A stretch of DNA of 64,000 nt, taken from the NCBI GenBank assembly GCA_040905185.1, contig JBBDRZ010000007.1, positions 434,001 to 498,000 on the forward strand. The letters run 5' to 3'. Origin of the DNA: DASTEQ01 sp040905185. Lineage in GTDB: Bacteria; Chloroflexota; Limnocylindria; QHBO01. Positions 1-7,165 of the stretch are shown here, in pieces. The translations under genes and the position numbers were made by a program. How positions within the stretch are numbered: position 1 is the first letter of the stretch; each line of letters begins with the position of its first letter. Under the pieces are notes generated by a model. That model saw nothing but the letters and a program-made list of their open reading frames with translations, was not told the DNA's origin and did not search any database.

Positions 1-302
1 GTCCCGGCAGGCTCGATCAGAAGAACCTCTACCGCGGAGTCGGCACGGGGGCGATGCTCGACTCCCTTCGGCACGACGAACAGCTCGCCGGGGCCGAGCT
101 CAACCTCGCCGTCCCGCATCTGGATGGCCAGTCGACCCTTGAGGACCAGGAAGAACTCGTCGGTGTCGGCGTGCTCGTGCCACACGAACTCACCCTGCGC
201 CTTGGCGACCTGGATGTCGTAGTCATTGAGTTTGGCGACGATCTTGGGGCTCCAGAGGTCGTCAAAGAGCGCGAGTTTCTCGTCAAGGTTGACCTTGTTC
301 AT
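1..302 (-). CDS. Cupin-domain protein (3' end outside window)
   Basis: This is the N-terminal 100 residues of a small cupin-fold protein that runs off the left edge. The metal-site motif is visible as H42-x-H44-x4-E49 with a second-motif histidine at H83, followed by the usual GPGE and VPxGxxH turns. A strong Shine-Dalgarno (GGAGG, about 4 nt before the ATG) sets the start. It lies 24 nt after merB on the same strand, so the two are probably cotranscribed. Small single-domain cupins bind a metal and act as minor oxygenases, isomerases or sensors; no substrate can be read from the sequence. Confidence 0.8.
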   Translation of the reverse strand, partial: MNKVNLDEKLALFDDLWSPKIVAKLNDYDIQVAKAQGEFVWHEHADTDEFFLVLKGRLAIQMRDGEVELGPGELFVVPKGVEHRPRADSAVEVLLIEPAG

Positions 303-326
303 CGGACCTCCTCCTCGGTCAACGGT

Positions 327-1007
327 TCACAACTGCCAGTACTCGCTCGTGAGGCCCATGGCGGCGAAGTGGTCGAGCAGCTCCTGCTTCGCGGGGCGCG
401 CGTAGTCGAGGGCCAGCTTGCGGGCGTAGATCGGGATGCTCAGGGCATGGACCTGATCGGGCGTCAGCGATGCGGCGGCTTGGGCCGGGGCACCCAGGTC
501 TGAGGCGTCGCGATGCTCCGGGGACGCAAAGAACACCATCGTGTTCGAGCAGGTGGTGATGATGTCCTCCCACCATTGGGTGGGGCGCAGGGCGAGGTAG
601 ACCAGCGCGTCGCGGGGCGCGACGTGGGCGGCGCGCCCATCGGTCATCTGGATCTCGATGGGTGCCGCGCAGTGGTGGCAGAACGAGTCGACCCGGACGT
701 CGTCACCGAGCATGGCGTGGAAGGCGATGGCGTCCCACGAGCAGTTCGCGAAGTATTGGCGGTCGCGGACGGTGACGCGGAAGGGCGTGGCGACTGCCGA
801 GAACGGGAAGGCCATCAGGATGCGGGCCGTGCCCTTCACCAGGGCGATGTGGCGGGCCGCTTCCAGCGTGCGCAGCACCTCGGTCGCGTCGTCCCGCGAC
901 AGGGAGAACGCCGTCATCACCTGCTCCACGACCGGCGGGGCTGCATGGTCCACGAACTGATCGAAGATGAACTTGCGCACGCGTTGGGGAAGCAGGTCGT
1001 CGCTCAT
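327..1007 (-). CDS. merB: Organomercurial (alkylmercury) lyase family protein
   Basis: MerB cleaves the carbon-mercury bond of organomercurials by protonolysis. The catalytic set of the family is recognisable: C89 and D92 in the CSWD motif (equivalent to Cys96 and Asp99 of the R831b enzyme) and C153 in TTCSNT (equivalent to Cys159), followed by the conserved VFFAS-E-H segment. The N-terminal 60 residues form the winged-helix-like part of the family. Its 226 residues match the usual length. The start ATG overlaps the stop of the methyltransferase remnant upstream (ATGA). No merA, merR or merT is visible, so mercury resistance is not proven; distant MerB-like proteins may have other substrates. 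Confidence 0.8.
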   Translation of the reverse strand: MSDDLLPQRVRKFIFDQFVDHAAPPVVEQVMTAFSLSRDDATEVLRTLEAARHIALVKGTARILMAFPFSAVATPFRVTVRDRQYFANCSWDAIAFHAMLGDDVRVDSFCHHCAAPIEIQMTDGRAAHVAPRDALVYLALRPTQWWEDIITTCSNTMVFFASPEHRDASDLGAPAQAAASLTPDQVHALSIPIYARKLALDYARPAKQELLDHFAAMGLTSEYWQL

Positions 1008-1129
1008 CGCGAGGCGGCCACGAACGGGGGGTCGAGGTAGATCAGGTCGACGCTGGCGTCGGGCAGGTAGCGGCGCAGGATGTCGAGGTTGTCGCCGTAG
1101 AACAGGACGCTGGTGGCGAGCTCGGTCAT
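1004..1129 (-). pseudogene. DNA methyltransferase 5' fragment, copy A
   Basis: A 41-codon open frame encodes only the N-terminus of a site-specific DNA methyltransferase: a YGDNLDIL motif (SAM-binding start) and the catalytic DPPF tetrad near residues 33-36. After DPPF the frame runs five residues (VAASR) into a TGA that overlaps the merB start codon. Full enzymes of this family are several hundred residues, so this is a truncated relic or a fusion scar. Codons remain clean. A 72-bp segment (1029-1100) is identical to copy B at 4130-4201. Confidence 0.75.
1029..1100. repeat. 72-bp perfect direct repeat, copy 1
   Basis: This segment is identical base for base to 4130-4201, in the same orientation, 3101 bp apart. 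It lies inside the methyltransferase fragment A and encodes YGDNL through DPP on the minus strand. Identity that includes third codon positions suggests a recent duplication or recombination rather than protein-level conservation alone. Confidence 0.9.
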
Positions 1130-1226
1130 CGGTCCCCCCGCGTGGGCCTGCGGGTTTTGTGGGGAGAGCCTAGCAGCGGGGGCAAGGCATCGGCTAGTAA
1201 TCGGGCGATCAGCGCGCGTGCGGACC

Positions 1227-1499
1227 ATGGGCCGTGTGCCCGAGATCAGCCGGTTCCTCGGTATCGTGATCGCGATGCGTTACCGAGAACATGCTCCTCT
1301 TCATTTCCATGCAGCGTACGGCGGGCGGCGGGCGAGCTTTGCAATCGATCCGATTGTCGTCCTGAAGGGACGCTTGCCCGGTCGCGTGCTGGGACTGGTC
1401 GTGGAATGGGCCAGCGAGCATCAACCCGAACTCATCGAAAACTGGGGTCTCGCCGCGCGCAAGGAGACCCTCAGGCGGATCTCACCGCTCGAGGAGTAG
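1227..1499 (+). CDS. DUF4160 domain protein
   Basis: This is a 90-residue protein with the DUF4160 layout: PEISRFLGIVI near the start, then the histidine motif HAPLHFH at residues 22-28, and the E-W...LxxNW helix at the end. The ATG at 1227 matches the usual family N-terminus; longer in-frame upstream starts add unrelated residues. It ends 10 nt before a tandem DUF2442 gene. DUF4160 and DUF2442 genes are commonly neighbours and are suspected of working together, possibly as a toxin-antitoxin-like pair, but no activity is established. Confidence 0.8.
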   Translation: MGRVPEISRFLGIVIAMRYREHAPLHFHAAYGGRRASFAIDPIVVLKGRLPGRVLGLVVEWASEHQPELIENWGLAARKETLRRISPLEE

Positions 1500-1509
1500 G
1501 ATCGGATGA

Positions 1510-2085
1510 ATGACGCTTCAGATCAGCTCCGTTGAGGTGCTACCAGGGTTTCGCGTGAGGCTCCGCCTGTCGGACGGTTCGTACGTCGAGCGGGGCCTCC
1601 GCCGCGTTATCAGTGGAGGTGTCTTTGAACCGCTTCGGCAGGATTACGACCTGTTCCGTCGGGTACGCGTGCGACGAGGAGTCCTGACCTGGCCGGGCGG
1701 CGTTGATCTCGATCCCGAGACGGTGATCTGGGGAGGCGCCCCGCCCGTTGATAACGTGCGCCCGGCGCCGTGGCTTGACGTGCGCGACCCGATCAGCGAT
1801 CCGGATCCGGACAGCACGATCCGTGCCCGCGTCGCCCAGGTCGAGAACGACTGGCTGGTCGTCACCCTGGAGAGCGGAGAGACCCTCCGCGTTCCGCTCT
1901 CCTGGTTCCCGACGTTGGTGGCGGCGACGCCGGAGCAGCGGCAGCGATCAAGACTCTTCGGTCAGGGCGTCGGGATCCGGTGGGATGAACTTGACGAGGA
2001 CCTGTCCGTGGAGGGCCTGGTTCGGTCGGCTGCGTGGGTTGGATTGCAGACCACATCGCCAGGAGATCAGGCGTCTCCGCGTTAG
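1510..2085 (+). CDS. Tandem DUF2442 protein
   Basis: The 191 residues appear to hold two DUF2442 units. The first (about residues 1-75) has the pattern of a sensing strand ending in VLTWPGGVDLDPETVIW. The second (about 104-172) starts IRARVAQVEN, contains the typical LESGETLRVPLSWFPTL strand-turn, and ends in IRWDELDEDLSVEGL. Single-domain DUF2442 proteins are about 80-100 residues, so this is a duplication-fusion. It follows the DUF4160 gene by 10 nt. The acidic linker (PISDPDPDS) separates the two units. The function is unknown. Confidence 0.7.
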   Translation: MTLQISSVEVLPGFRVRLRLSDGSYVERGLRRVISGGVFEPLRQDYDLFRRVRVRRGVLTWPGGVDLDPETVIWGGAPPVDNVRPAPWLDVRDPISDPDPDSTIRARVAQVENDWLVVTLESGETLRVPLSWFPTLVAATPEQRQRSRLFGQGVGIRWDELDEDLSVEGLVRSAAWVGLQTTSPGDQASPR

Positions 2086-2135
2086 GCCAACGCCGACTCA
2101 GGGATCGTCGCGCGTGGGTGAATGAGGGCTGGCCG

Positions 2136-2939
2136 ATGAGCGACCTGGAAGAAGGACTGGCCTGGCAGGTTGGGGTCTGGGATCGCATGTCCCAGGTCTA
2201 CCGGAGCGAGATCGATCGCCGGCTGGTACCCGTGGTGGACCAGGTCCTTGCCCGGGCTGGACTCCAGCCGGGCGAGCGGGTACTCGACCTGGGCACCGGG
2301 ACGGGGGCCGTGGCCGAGAAGGCGGCCCTCGCGGTGGGGGCTGATGGGCACGTCCTCGCCGTCGATCCCAGCCCCGAGATGCTCGCGCTGGCCGGGCGAC
2401 GGGCGGACCAGGCATCGGTCAGGTTCCAGCTGGTGGAAGGGTCGGGGGAGAGCATTCCCGCCGCCGACGGGTCCTTCGACGTGATCCTCGCTTCGCTGTC
2501 GTTGATGTTCGTCATCGACCGAGGCGCCGCTGCGCGGGAGATGGCGCGCGTCCTGCGGTCAGGCGGTCGCCTGGTTGCTTCGGTGTGGGCGGGGCCCGAG
2601 CGTTGCGATCTCGTCCTCTTCCAGCGAACCGTCAGCCAGTTCGCCCCTCGGCCCCCGGTTCAGGGCGTTGGTCCCGGCGCGCTGGCCGATCCGCAGCCAT
2701 TCCTCGAGGAGCTGGCACGGGTCGACATTTCGGCACGCGTGGAAACCGAGATGACCGGGTTCGACTTCCCGAATCTGAACTTCGCGTGGGACGTGCTCGC
2801 CGGGGTGACCGCGGCATCGCTGACCCCGGAGCGTCAGCGCGAAGCCCAGCAGGCGATCCAGGACACGATGTGGCCGGACCCCAGCCAGGCCCGGCATTTC
2901 GACAACCTGACCCAGTTCATCATCGGGGTCCGCGCCTGA
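2136..2939 (+). CDS. Class I SAM-dependent methyltransferase
   Basis: This is a 267-residue UbiE/Methyltransf_11-type enzyme. Motif I is VLDLGTGTGA at residues 49-58, the acidic loop is AVDPSPEM, and the post-motif strand ends in RVLRSGGRL. The ATG at 2136 is preferred because it follows a GAGGG stretch and because earlier in-frame starts lie inside the upstream DUF2442 gene. The C-terminal third is variable and probably sets the substrate. It may methylate a small molecule such as a quinone or lipid; the substrate cannot be read. Confidence 0.8.
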   Translation: MSDLEEGLAWQVGVWDRMSQVYRSEIDRRLVPVVDQVLARAGLQPGERVLDLGTGTGAVAEKAALAVGADGHVLAVDPSPEMLALAGRRADQASVRFQLVEGSGESIPAADGSFDVILASLSLMFVIDRGAAAREMARVLRSGGRLVASVWAGPERCDLVLFQRTVSQFAPRPPVQGVGPGALADPQPFLEELARVDISARVETEMTGFDFPNLNFAWDVLAGVTAASLTPERQREAQQAIQDTMWPDPSQARHFDNLTQFIIGVRA

Positions 2940-3005
2940 GGTTTCGACGCCACAGCGAGGGCGGTAGCATCGGGGGGTTCGTTTCTTCCGGCTTAGGAGA
3001 TGCCC

Positions 3006-4049
3006 ATGCGATACGGAGTCGTCGCCGAGAATCCATTGGAATGGGCGCTCCTCGCGTCGGGCATTGCACCCACGCCGCTCATCGACGGCTGGGCGCCAGC
3101 CTTCGGCCGCGCCCTGGCGGCGGCCACTGACCTGGGGATCTTCGAGGCGTTGAAGGACGGTCCACGACAGGCTGGTGCGGTGGCCGCAGCCTGCAGGACG
3201 AGCCCCCGGCCCACTGAGAAGCTGATGAACCTCCTGGTAGCGCAGCGCTACCTCTCCGAACGGGGTGGCGAGTACGCCCTGCGGCCCATCGCCCGCCGCT
3301 GGCTGCTTGCCGATGCGCCCGGATCGGTCAAGGACATGATCGGCATGAAGGCCCTGGAATGGCGCTGGATCGAGCAGTTCGACGAATTCGTGCGAACCGG
3401 TCGCCCCCTCGACGTCCACGGCGCCATGAGCCCGCACGACTGGGAGCTCTACCAACGCGGGATGCGGGCCCAGGCGAGTCAGATCGCCGGTGAGGTGGCC
3501 CGCCGCACGCCAATCCCGGCGGGCGCGACGGAGATGCTCGACATCGGCGGTTCGCACGGGTATTTCTCGGTGGCGTTCTGCCGTCGGTACCCACGCCTGC
3601 GGGCCACCGTGTTCGATCTGCCGGCAGCGGTGGAGCACGCTGCCCCGATTCTGGCCAGGGAGGGCATGGGGGATCGGGTGGTGCACCAGGCCGGCGACGC
3701 CTTGACCGATGACCTGGGTGAGGCCCGTTACGACCTCATCTTCATGATGAGCCTCGTTCATCACTTCGACGATGCGACGAACCGCCGGCTGGTCCAGCGA
3801 GCTGTCCGGGCGCTTCGTCCTGGGGGCATCCTCGCCATCGGAGAAGCCATTCGGCCCCCATCACCCGCAAAGGCGCAGCTGATCGACGCCTTCTTTGATT
3901 TCTACTTCGCGGTGATCAGCAAGTCGGGGACGTGGACCTTCGAAGAGATGGGCGATTGGCTCCGCGACGCCGGGCTCAGCCTGCGGAAGCCGATTCGCCT
4001 CCGATTCGCGCGGAATGTGGGACTGGTGGCCGGCGACCGACCTGACTGA
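3006..4049 (+). CDS. Acetylserotonin/hydroxyneurosporene-type O-methyltransferase
   Basis: The 347 residues have the two-part layout of family 2 O-methyltransferases: an N-terminal winged-helix dimerisation domain (about 25-105, with the ATDLGIFEAL start) and a Rossmann domain with motif I LDIGGSHG at 178-185, the FDLPAAVE ribose loop, and the MSLVHHFDD catalytic-His segment. AGGAG at 2995-2999 is 6 nt before ATG 3006, which decides the start over ATG 3000. Substrates of the family are phenolic or polyketide hydroxyls. The 3' end touches the decayed methyltransferase copy B on the other strand. Confidence 0.82.
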   Translation: MRYGVVAENPLEWALLASGIAPTPLIDGWAPAFGRALAAATDLGIFEALKDGPRQAGAVAAACRTSPRPTEKLMNLLVAQRYLSERGGEYALRPIARRWLLADAPGSVKDMIGMKALEWRWIEQFDEFVRTGRPLDVHGAMSPHDWELYQRGMRAQASQIAGEVARRTPIPAGATEMLDIGGSHGYFSVAFCRRYPRLRATVFDLPAAVEHAAPILAREGMGDRVVHQAGDALTDDLGEARYDLIFMMSLVHHFDDATNRRLVQRAVRALRPGGILAIGEAIRPPSPAKAQLIDAFFDFYFAVISKSGTWTFEEMGDWLRDAGLSLRKPIRLRFARNVGLVAGDRPD

Positions 4050-4218
4050 AGGCGAGGAGCTGGGCATCGGTCGGGTTGCCGGACTCGTCTTTGAAGATGA
4101 GGTTGGAGTCGAGGTTCGAGTTGAATGGCGGGTCGAGGTAGATCAGGTCGACGCTGGCGTCGGGCAGGTAGCGGCGCAGGATGTCGAGGTTGTCGCCGTA
4201 GTAGAGCGGTGGCAAGCT
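4050..4218 (-). pseudogene. DNA methyltransferase 5' fragment, copy B (frameshifted)
   Basis: Reading the minus strand, GELAT near 4218 is followed by a frame change and then YYGDNLDIL through DPPFNSNL and a further stretch ending DAQLLAF near 4050. The catalytic DPPF and the FNSN extension typical of the family are intact, but the start frame is shifted and the gene stops where the convergent O-methyltransferase gene ends. It is a non-functional 5' relic of the same gene as copies A and C. Confidence 0.75.
4130..4201. repeat. 72-bp perfect direct repeat, copy 2
   Basis: This segment is identical to 1029-1100 in the same orientation. Together the two copies bracket a 3.1-kb segment that carries the DUF4160, DUF2442 and two small-molecule methyltransferase genes, so recombination between them would delete or amplify that segment. 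Confidence 0.9.
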
Positions 4219-4337
4219 CGCCGAGCACGTCCACGGCATATGAAAAAGCGCAGCCCCGAGGTTGAGGACACGTTTGCATTCGTGCTCGACCTATCCCCGA
4301 CGGCCTCGAGGAAATGCGCGACTCGGGTCGCCGCGCG

Positions 4338-4733
4338 CTAGGTGGTAACGAGAGCCTTCGGTTTTGAGACGCGCCACTGCAGGAACGCGATGAAGAATGG
4401 AATGAGCAACTCGAGCACCGTCATCGCGACAAAGAACGTATTGGGCCAACCGACCATGGCAACTGAAACGAGGCGCGCCAGCCCGCCGACAAGAAACGTG
4501 AGGGCCAGGAAATACACAACCATGCTCTTCCGTTCGATGTCCCTGATGCACCACAGAAGGGCCACCCCGTAGGCCGCGAATAACGTGGCATAGAAGCGAT
4601 CTTCACTGTCCATCGTGGCATTAACAGGAATCGACCCCGGTATTGCCGCGGGGCCAAGGACAATATGCAGCGCCGCGATGGAGATGGCCGATACGCCGAA
4701 CAAGGCGAGGAACACTTGAAGGGTCAGTTTCAT
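4338..4733 (-). CDS. DUF4345-type four-helix membrane protein
   Basis: This 131-residue protein has four hydrophobic segments (about 5-27, 47-63, 72-93 and 98-118) in the DUF4345 pattern, with the FYATLFAAYGVALLW second helix typical of the family. The ATG is preceded by GGAG about 5 nt upstream. It sits between methyltransferase relics B and C and may have inserted there. No catalytic residues are evident; family members are small integral membrane proteins of unknown role. Confidence 0.75.
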   Translation of the reverse strand: MKLTLQVFLALFGVSAISIAALHIVLGPAAIPGSIPVNATMDSEDRFYATLFAAYGVALLWCIRDIERKSMVVYFLALTFLVGGLARLVSVAMVGWPNTFFVAMTVLELLIPFFIAFLQWRVSKPKALVTT

Positions 4734-4753
4734 TACCGCTCCTTGCTGAATGC

Positions 4754-4819
4754 CTAGCCGAACAACTCCTTCCGTTCCGTGCCCTGCTTGTTGAGGACGC
4801 TGGTGGCGAGCTTGGTCAT
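4754..4819 (-). pseudogene. DNA methyltransferase start fragment, copy C
   Basis: A 21-codon open frame begins MTKLATSVL, nearly identical to the MTELATSVL start of copy A, then diverges and stops. At DNA level 4794-4823 matches 1104-1133 at 29 of 30 bases, including bases upstream of the ATG. It is the extreme 5' end of the same methyltransferase gene, with the rest lost. Confidence 0.65.
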
Positions 4820-4838
4820 CGGTCTACCGGAACCACTA

Positions 4839-5000
4839 TTATCCGCTAGCGCGACCGACCGGAGGCGGGCCTGGGCGATGCTGCTCCGGAACGCCCATCT
4901 CGCGATACCAATCCCGCGCAAGCAATACCTCCGAGGAAAGGTCGGCCACGACCGCTTCCGGAATCAGGATCGGGTCCCAGCCGGCGAGGAACCGGATCGG
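4839..5000 (-). pseudogene. C-terminal fragment of an unidentified protein
   Basis: A minus-strand frame of about 50 codons with coding-like third-position GC ends in TAA at 4839-4841, directly before methyltransferase relic C. It includes the segments RFLAGWDPILIPEAVVADLS and WYREMGVPEQHRPGPP. The frame is closed upstream by a TGA without a start codon, so it looks like the 3' stump of a gene whose 5' part was replaced by the F420-type gene. I do not recognise the family. Confidence 0.35.
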
Positions 5001-5017
5001 TCACGAGGCGACGTGAA

Positions 5018-5485
5018 TCATGTGTCTCGTGGTTCGAGGCTGACGACCTGCGTTTGTCGTGACCGCCTGGCGGCCAATGCATCGAGACCCTTGTCGTAGG
5101 CGGCCCACGTGGCCCACAGCCGAGAACGCTCGTCGCCCACCGCGGCTCGTACATGGACGGGGCGCGACCCATCGGTCAGGTCGACGGTGGCGTCGGGATG
5201 AGCCTGCACGTTGAGCCACCAGGCAGGCTCGGGATCGGCCCAGCCGTTCATGGCCATCGTGACCAGGTTGGGGCCGTCCTCGTAGTAGCCGTGGATGGCC
5301 ACCCGCTCCGCGCCCGTGCGGCGCCCGACCGTCCGGAGTCGCATCAGGCCGTAGCTGTCGGCCGTCGGGCTTCGCAGGCCGAATCTACCGCCCGTGACGG
5401 AATAGATGGCTCGGTGGACCACCCAGGCGGCGCGGATGAACCAGCGTGGAGGAAGTCGCGGGGCACGCTCGGGTCCTTCAGACAT
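5018..5485 (-). CDS. F420-dependent nitroreductase-family protein (Ddn-like)
   Basis: The 155 residues follow the deazaflavin-dependent nitroreductase pattern: an N-terminal amphipathic helix, the SYGLMRLRTVGRRTGAERV strand pair, the P-N-L-V-T-MAMNGWADPEPAWWLN core that binds the cofactor phosphate, and the VHVRAAVGDERSRLW close. These split beta-barrel proteins use F420H2 to reduce nitro compounds, quinones or unsaturated substrates. A GAGG lies 8 nt before the ATG. A second F420/PPOX-class gene at 16469 supports F420 use in this organism. Confidence 0.8.
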   Translation of the reverse strand: MSEGPERAPRLPPRWFIRAAWVVHRAIYSVTGGRFGLRSPTADSYGLMRLRTVGRRTGAERVAIHGYYEDGPNLVTMAMNGWADPEPAWWLNVQAHPDATVDLTDGSRPVHVRAAVGDERSRLWATWAAYDKGLDALAARRSRQTQVVSLEPRDT

Positions 5486-5542
5486 GTGGCCTACCTCGTT
5501 TCGGCATCGACTGAGCCGGCAGAGGTGCGGCGGCGAGAGCGC

Positions 5543-5635
5543 CTACGTCTTCTTAGTCCCGGACTTGGCGGTGTCCTTCTTATCCTTCTTCTTCTTCGTG
5601 GCCTTGCTCTTTGAGCCAGGTCCCTTGTCGCCCAT
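5543..5635 (-). CDS. Lysine-rich 30-residue mini-protein
   Basis: A 30-codon frame starts MGDKGPGSKSKATKKKK and ends SGTKKT; thirteen residues are lysine and there are no hydrophobic residues apart from alanine. A GAGGAG Shine-Dalgarno is 6 nt before the ATG, which is the main reason to call it real. It stands alone between the F420-type gene and an MDR dehydrogenase. Composition is that of a basic, disordered nucleic-acid binding tail, comparable to the PAAKK peptides at 47905 and 48069, although the sequence repeat differs. Confidence 0.55.
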   Translation of the reverse strand: MGDKGPGSKSKATKKKKDKKDTAKSGTKKT

Positions 5636-5733
5636 GTCAGTCTCCTCGCGTTTGGACTGTCGACACTGCGCGTCGGCTCATCGGTATCGTGCGCCGCGGG
5701 GTCAAGCCCGGGGATCGCATGATGGAGATCGAT

Positions 5734-6705
5734 TCAGGTCGCGCGGTCAGCGATGACGGTCAGGACGACGTTTCCGGTCTTCTGGCCCGTCTCGACGTAG
5801 CGGGTCGCCTCGATGACGTCCTCCAGCGGGTAGCGGCGGTCGATGACCGCGCGGTACTTGCCGGCCTCGATGAGCTCCTTGAGGAAGAGGACGTCCTGCT
5901 TCGTATACCGAGGGATGCCCATCTTGACCTTCTTGTCGCCGATCCACCTCGTGAGAAGGAGCAGGAGGGGAACGTGCCACATGAACCCCAGGTCCGTTTC
6001 GATGAAGGTCCCGCACCGCTTGAGTGAGCGCCTGGACCGTCTGAACGAGTGCTTGCCGACGCTGTCGAAGATGACGTCGTAGGTCTTGCCGTTCCTGGCG
6101 AAGTCCTCCTTGGTGTAGTCGAGGACCGCATCGGCTCCGAGCGATCGCATGAGCTCGACGTTCTTGGTAGTGCACACGGCGGTGAGGTGGGCACCGGAGT
6201 GCCTGGCCAGCTGCACTGCTGCCGTGCCGATGGATCCCGAGGCGCCATAGATGAGGACGGTCCGCCCCTTCAGGGGACCCGCCTTTCGGAGGCAGGCCAG
6301 CGCGAGGCTCACGCCGTCGTAGACTGCGGCCGCTTCGTCGAAGGTCATGCTGGCTGGCTTATGCGCCAAGGCGCCGCTCTCCCGGATGCAGACGTACTCC
6401 GCGTGGGCGCCGGAGCCCGTGCCGCCGAAGACGTGGTCACCGACCTTGAACTCGGTGACGGCTGAGCCGACGGCCTCGACCGCACCGGCGAAATCCGTGC
6501 CGAGGATCTTGTTTCTGGGCCGGAGAAGGCCGGTGACGAAGCGGCTGATGAAGTATTCGGCGCTGCGGAGGCCGGTGTCTGTCCGGGTCACCGTCGTGGC
6601 GTGGATCTTGACGAGGACTTCATCGTCCTTGGGCACCGGCTGCTCGACCTCCTCGATTCGGAGGATGTCCGGAGGCCCGTAGCGGTCGTGCACGACCGCC
6701 TTCAT
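5734..6705 (-). CDS. NAD(P)-dependent MDR alcohol dehydrogenase/quinone oxidoreductase
   Basis: This 323-residue medium-chain dehydrogenase has a GroES-like N-terminal domain (about 1-120, with GTDFAGAVEAVGSAV) and a Rossmann domain with the nucleotide loop IYGASGSIGTAAVQLA near 150. It has no structural-zinc cysteine cluster and no catalytic-zinc Cys/His pair, which places it with the zinc-free quinone oxidoreductase/zeta-crystallin group. It probably reduces a quinone or enone with NADPH. The stretch MWHVPLLLLLTRWIG is a family feature near the lid. Upstream lies the broken NTF2-like gene on the same strand. Confidence 0.85.
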   Translation of the reverse strand: MKAVVHDRYGPPDILRIEEVEQPVPKDDEVLVKIHATTVTRTDTGLRSAEYFISRFVTGLLRPRNKILGTDFAGAVEAVGSAVTEFKVGDHVFGGTGSGAHAEYVCIRESGALAHKPASMTFDEAAAVYDGVSLALACLRKAGPLKGRTVLIYGASGSIGTAAVQLARHSGAHLTAVCTTKNVELMRSLGADAVLDYTKEDFARNGKTYDVIFDSVGKHSFRRSRRSLKRCGTFIETDLGFMWHVPLLLLLTRWIGDKKVKMGIPRYTKQDVLFLKELIEAGKYRAVIDRRYPLEDVIEATRYVETGQKTGNVVLTVIADRAT

Positions 6706-6772
6706 CGGTTCACGTCAGCCTCTCGACCCGCTGCATGCCGGGCCCTGAGAAGCCAGGCATCGGAGGACAGGG

Positions 6773-7157
6773 TCAGGCAACGACCATCTTCCAGAAGGAG
6801 TCCTTGCGCGACACAAGGCCGCCGCGGAACGTCCACAGGTCGCAGCCTCGGTACTCGAGCCGCTGCCCGTCGGCGGTGGTACCGGTCAGGGTCCACTCCG
6901 AGACGCCACGGTCTCCAGTGACGAAATGCGTGTCCTGGCCGTAGTGAACGTTGGGGATGTCCCGTAACCGGCCTTCCATGGCCTCGCGCACGGCCTGCTT
7001 GCCCTCATGGCGCCGTCCCCAGGCCTCCGGTCCGCGCGGAGACTCGAAGCCCGGCGTCATCGGTGAAATAGGCCATGAACCCGTCGAGGTCGTGTCGATT
7101 GAAGGCCACGACCATGTCCTTGAGCATTTCGACCGCGGACTCGTTCGCCATGGTCAT
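6773..7157 (-). pseudogene. SnoaL/NTF2-like protein, frameshifted
   Basis: Two frames join to one NTF2-like protein of about 127 residues. The first frame (7157 down to about 7055) gives MTMANESAVEMLKDMV through FMAYFTDDA; the second (about 7048 to 6773) gives FESPRG through LVSRKDSFWKMVV. One base too many lies between 7049 and 7054. AGAGGAG is just upstream of the ATG at 7157. Either the gene is dead or the base is an assembly error. SnoaL-like proteins are small cone-shaped hydrolases, isomerases or cyclases. Confidence 0.75.
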
Positions 7158-7165
7158 CGTCTCCT

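Noticed and set aside
2034..2135. Upstream ATG for the SAM methyltransferase
   Set aside because: It would start inside the DUF2442 gene; GAGGG and the family start favour 2136.
4244..4341. Short plus-strand frame starting MKKRSPEVEDTFAF
   Set aside because: No ribosome site and no recognisable family; it lies in the scar between methyltransferase relics.
5646..5757. Plus-strand frame with GVKPGDRMMEIDSG, PDZ-like
   Set aside because: Too short, no start or ribosome site, and antisense to the MDR gene end.
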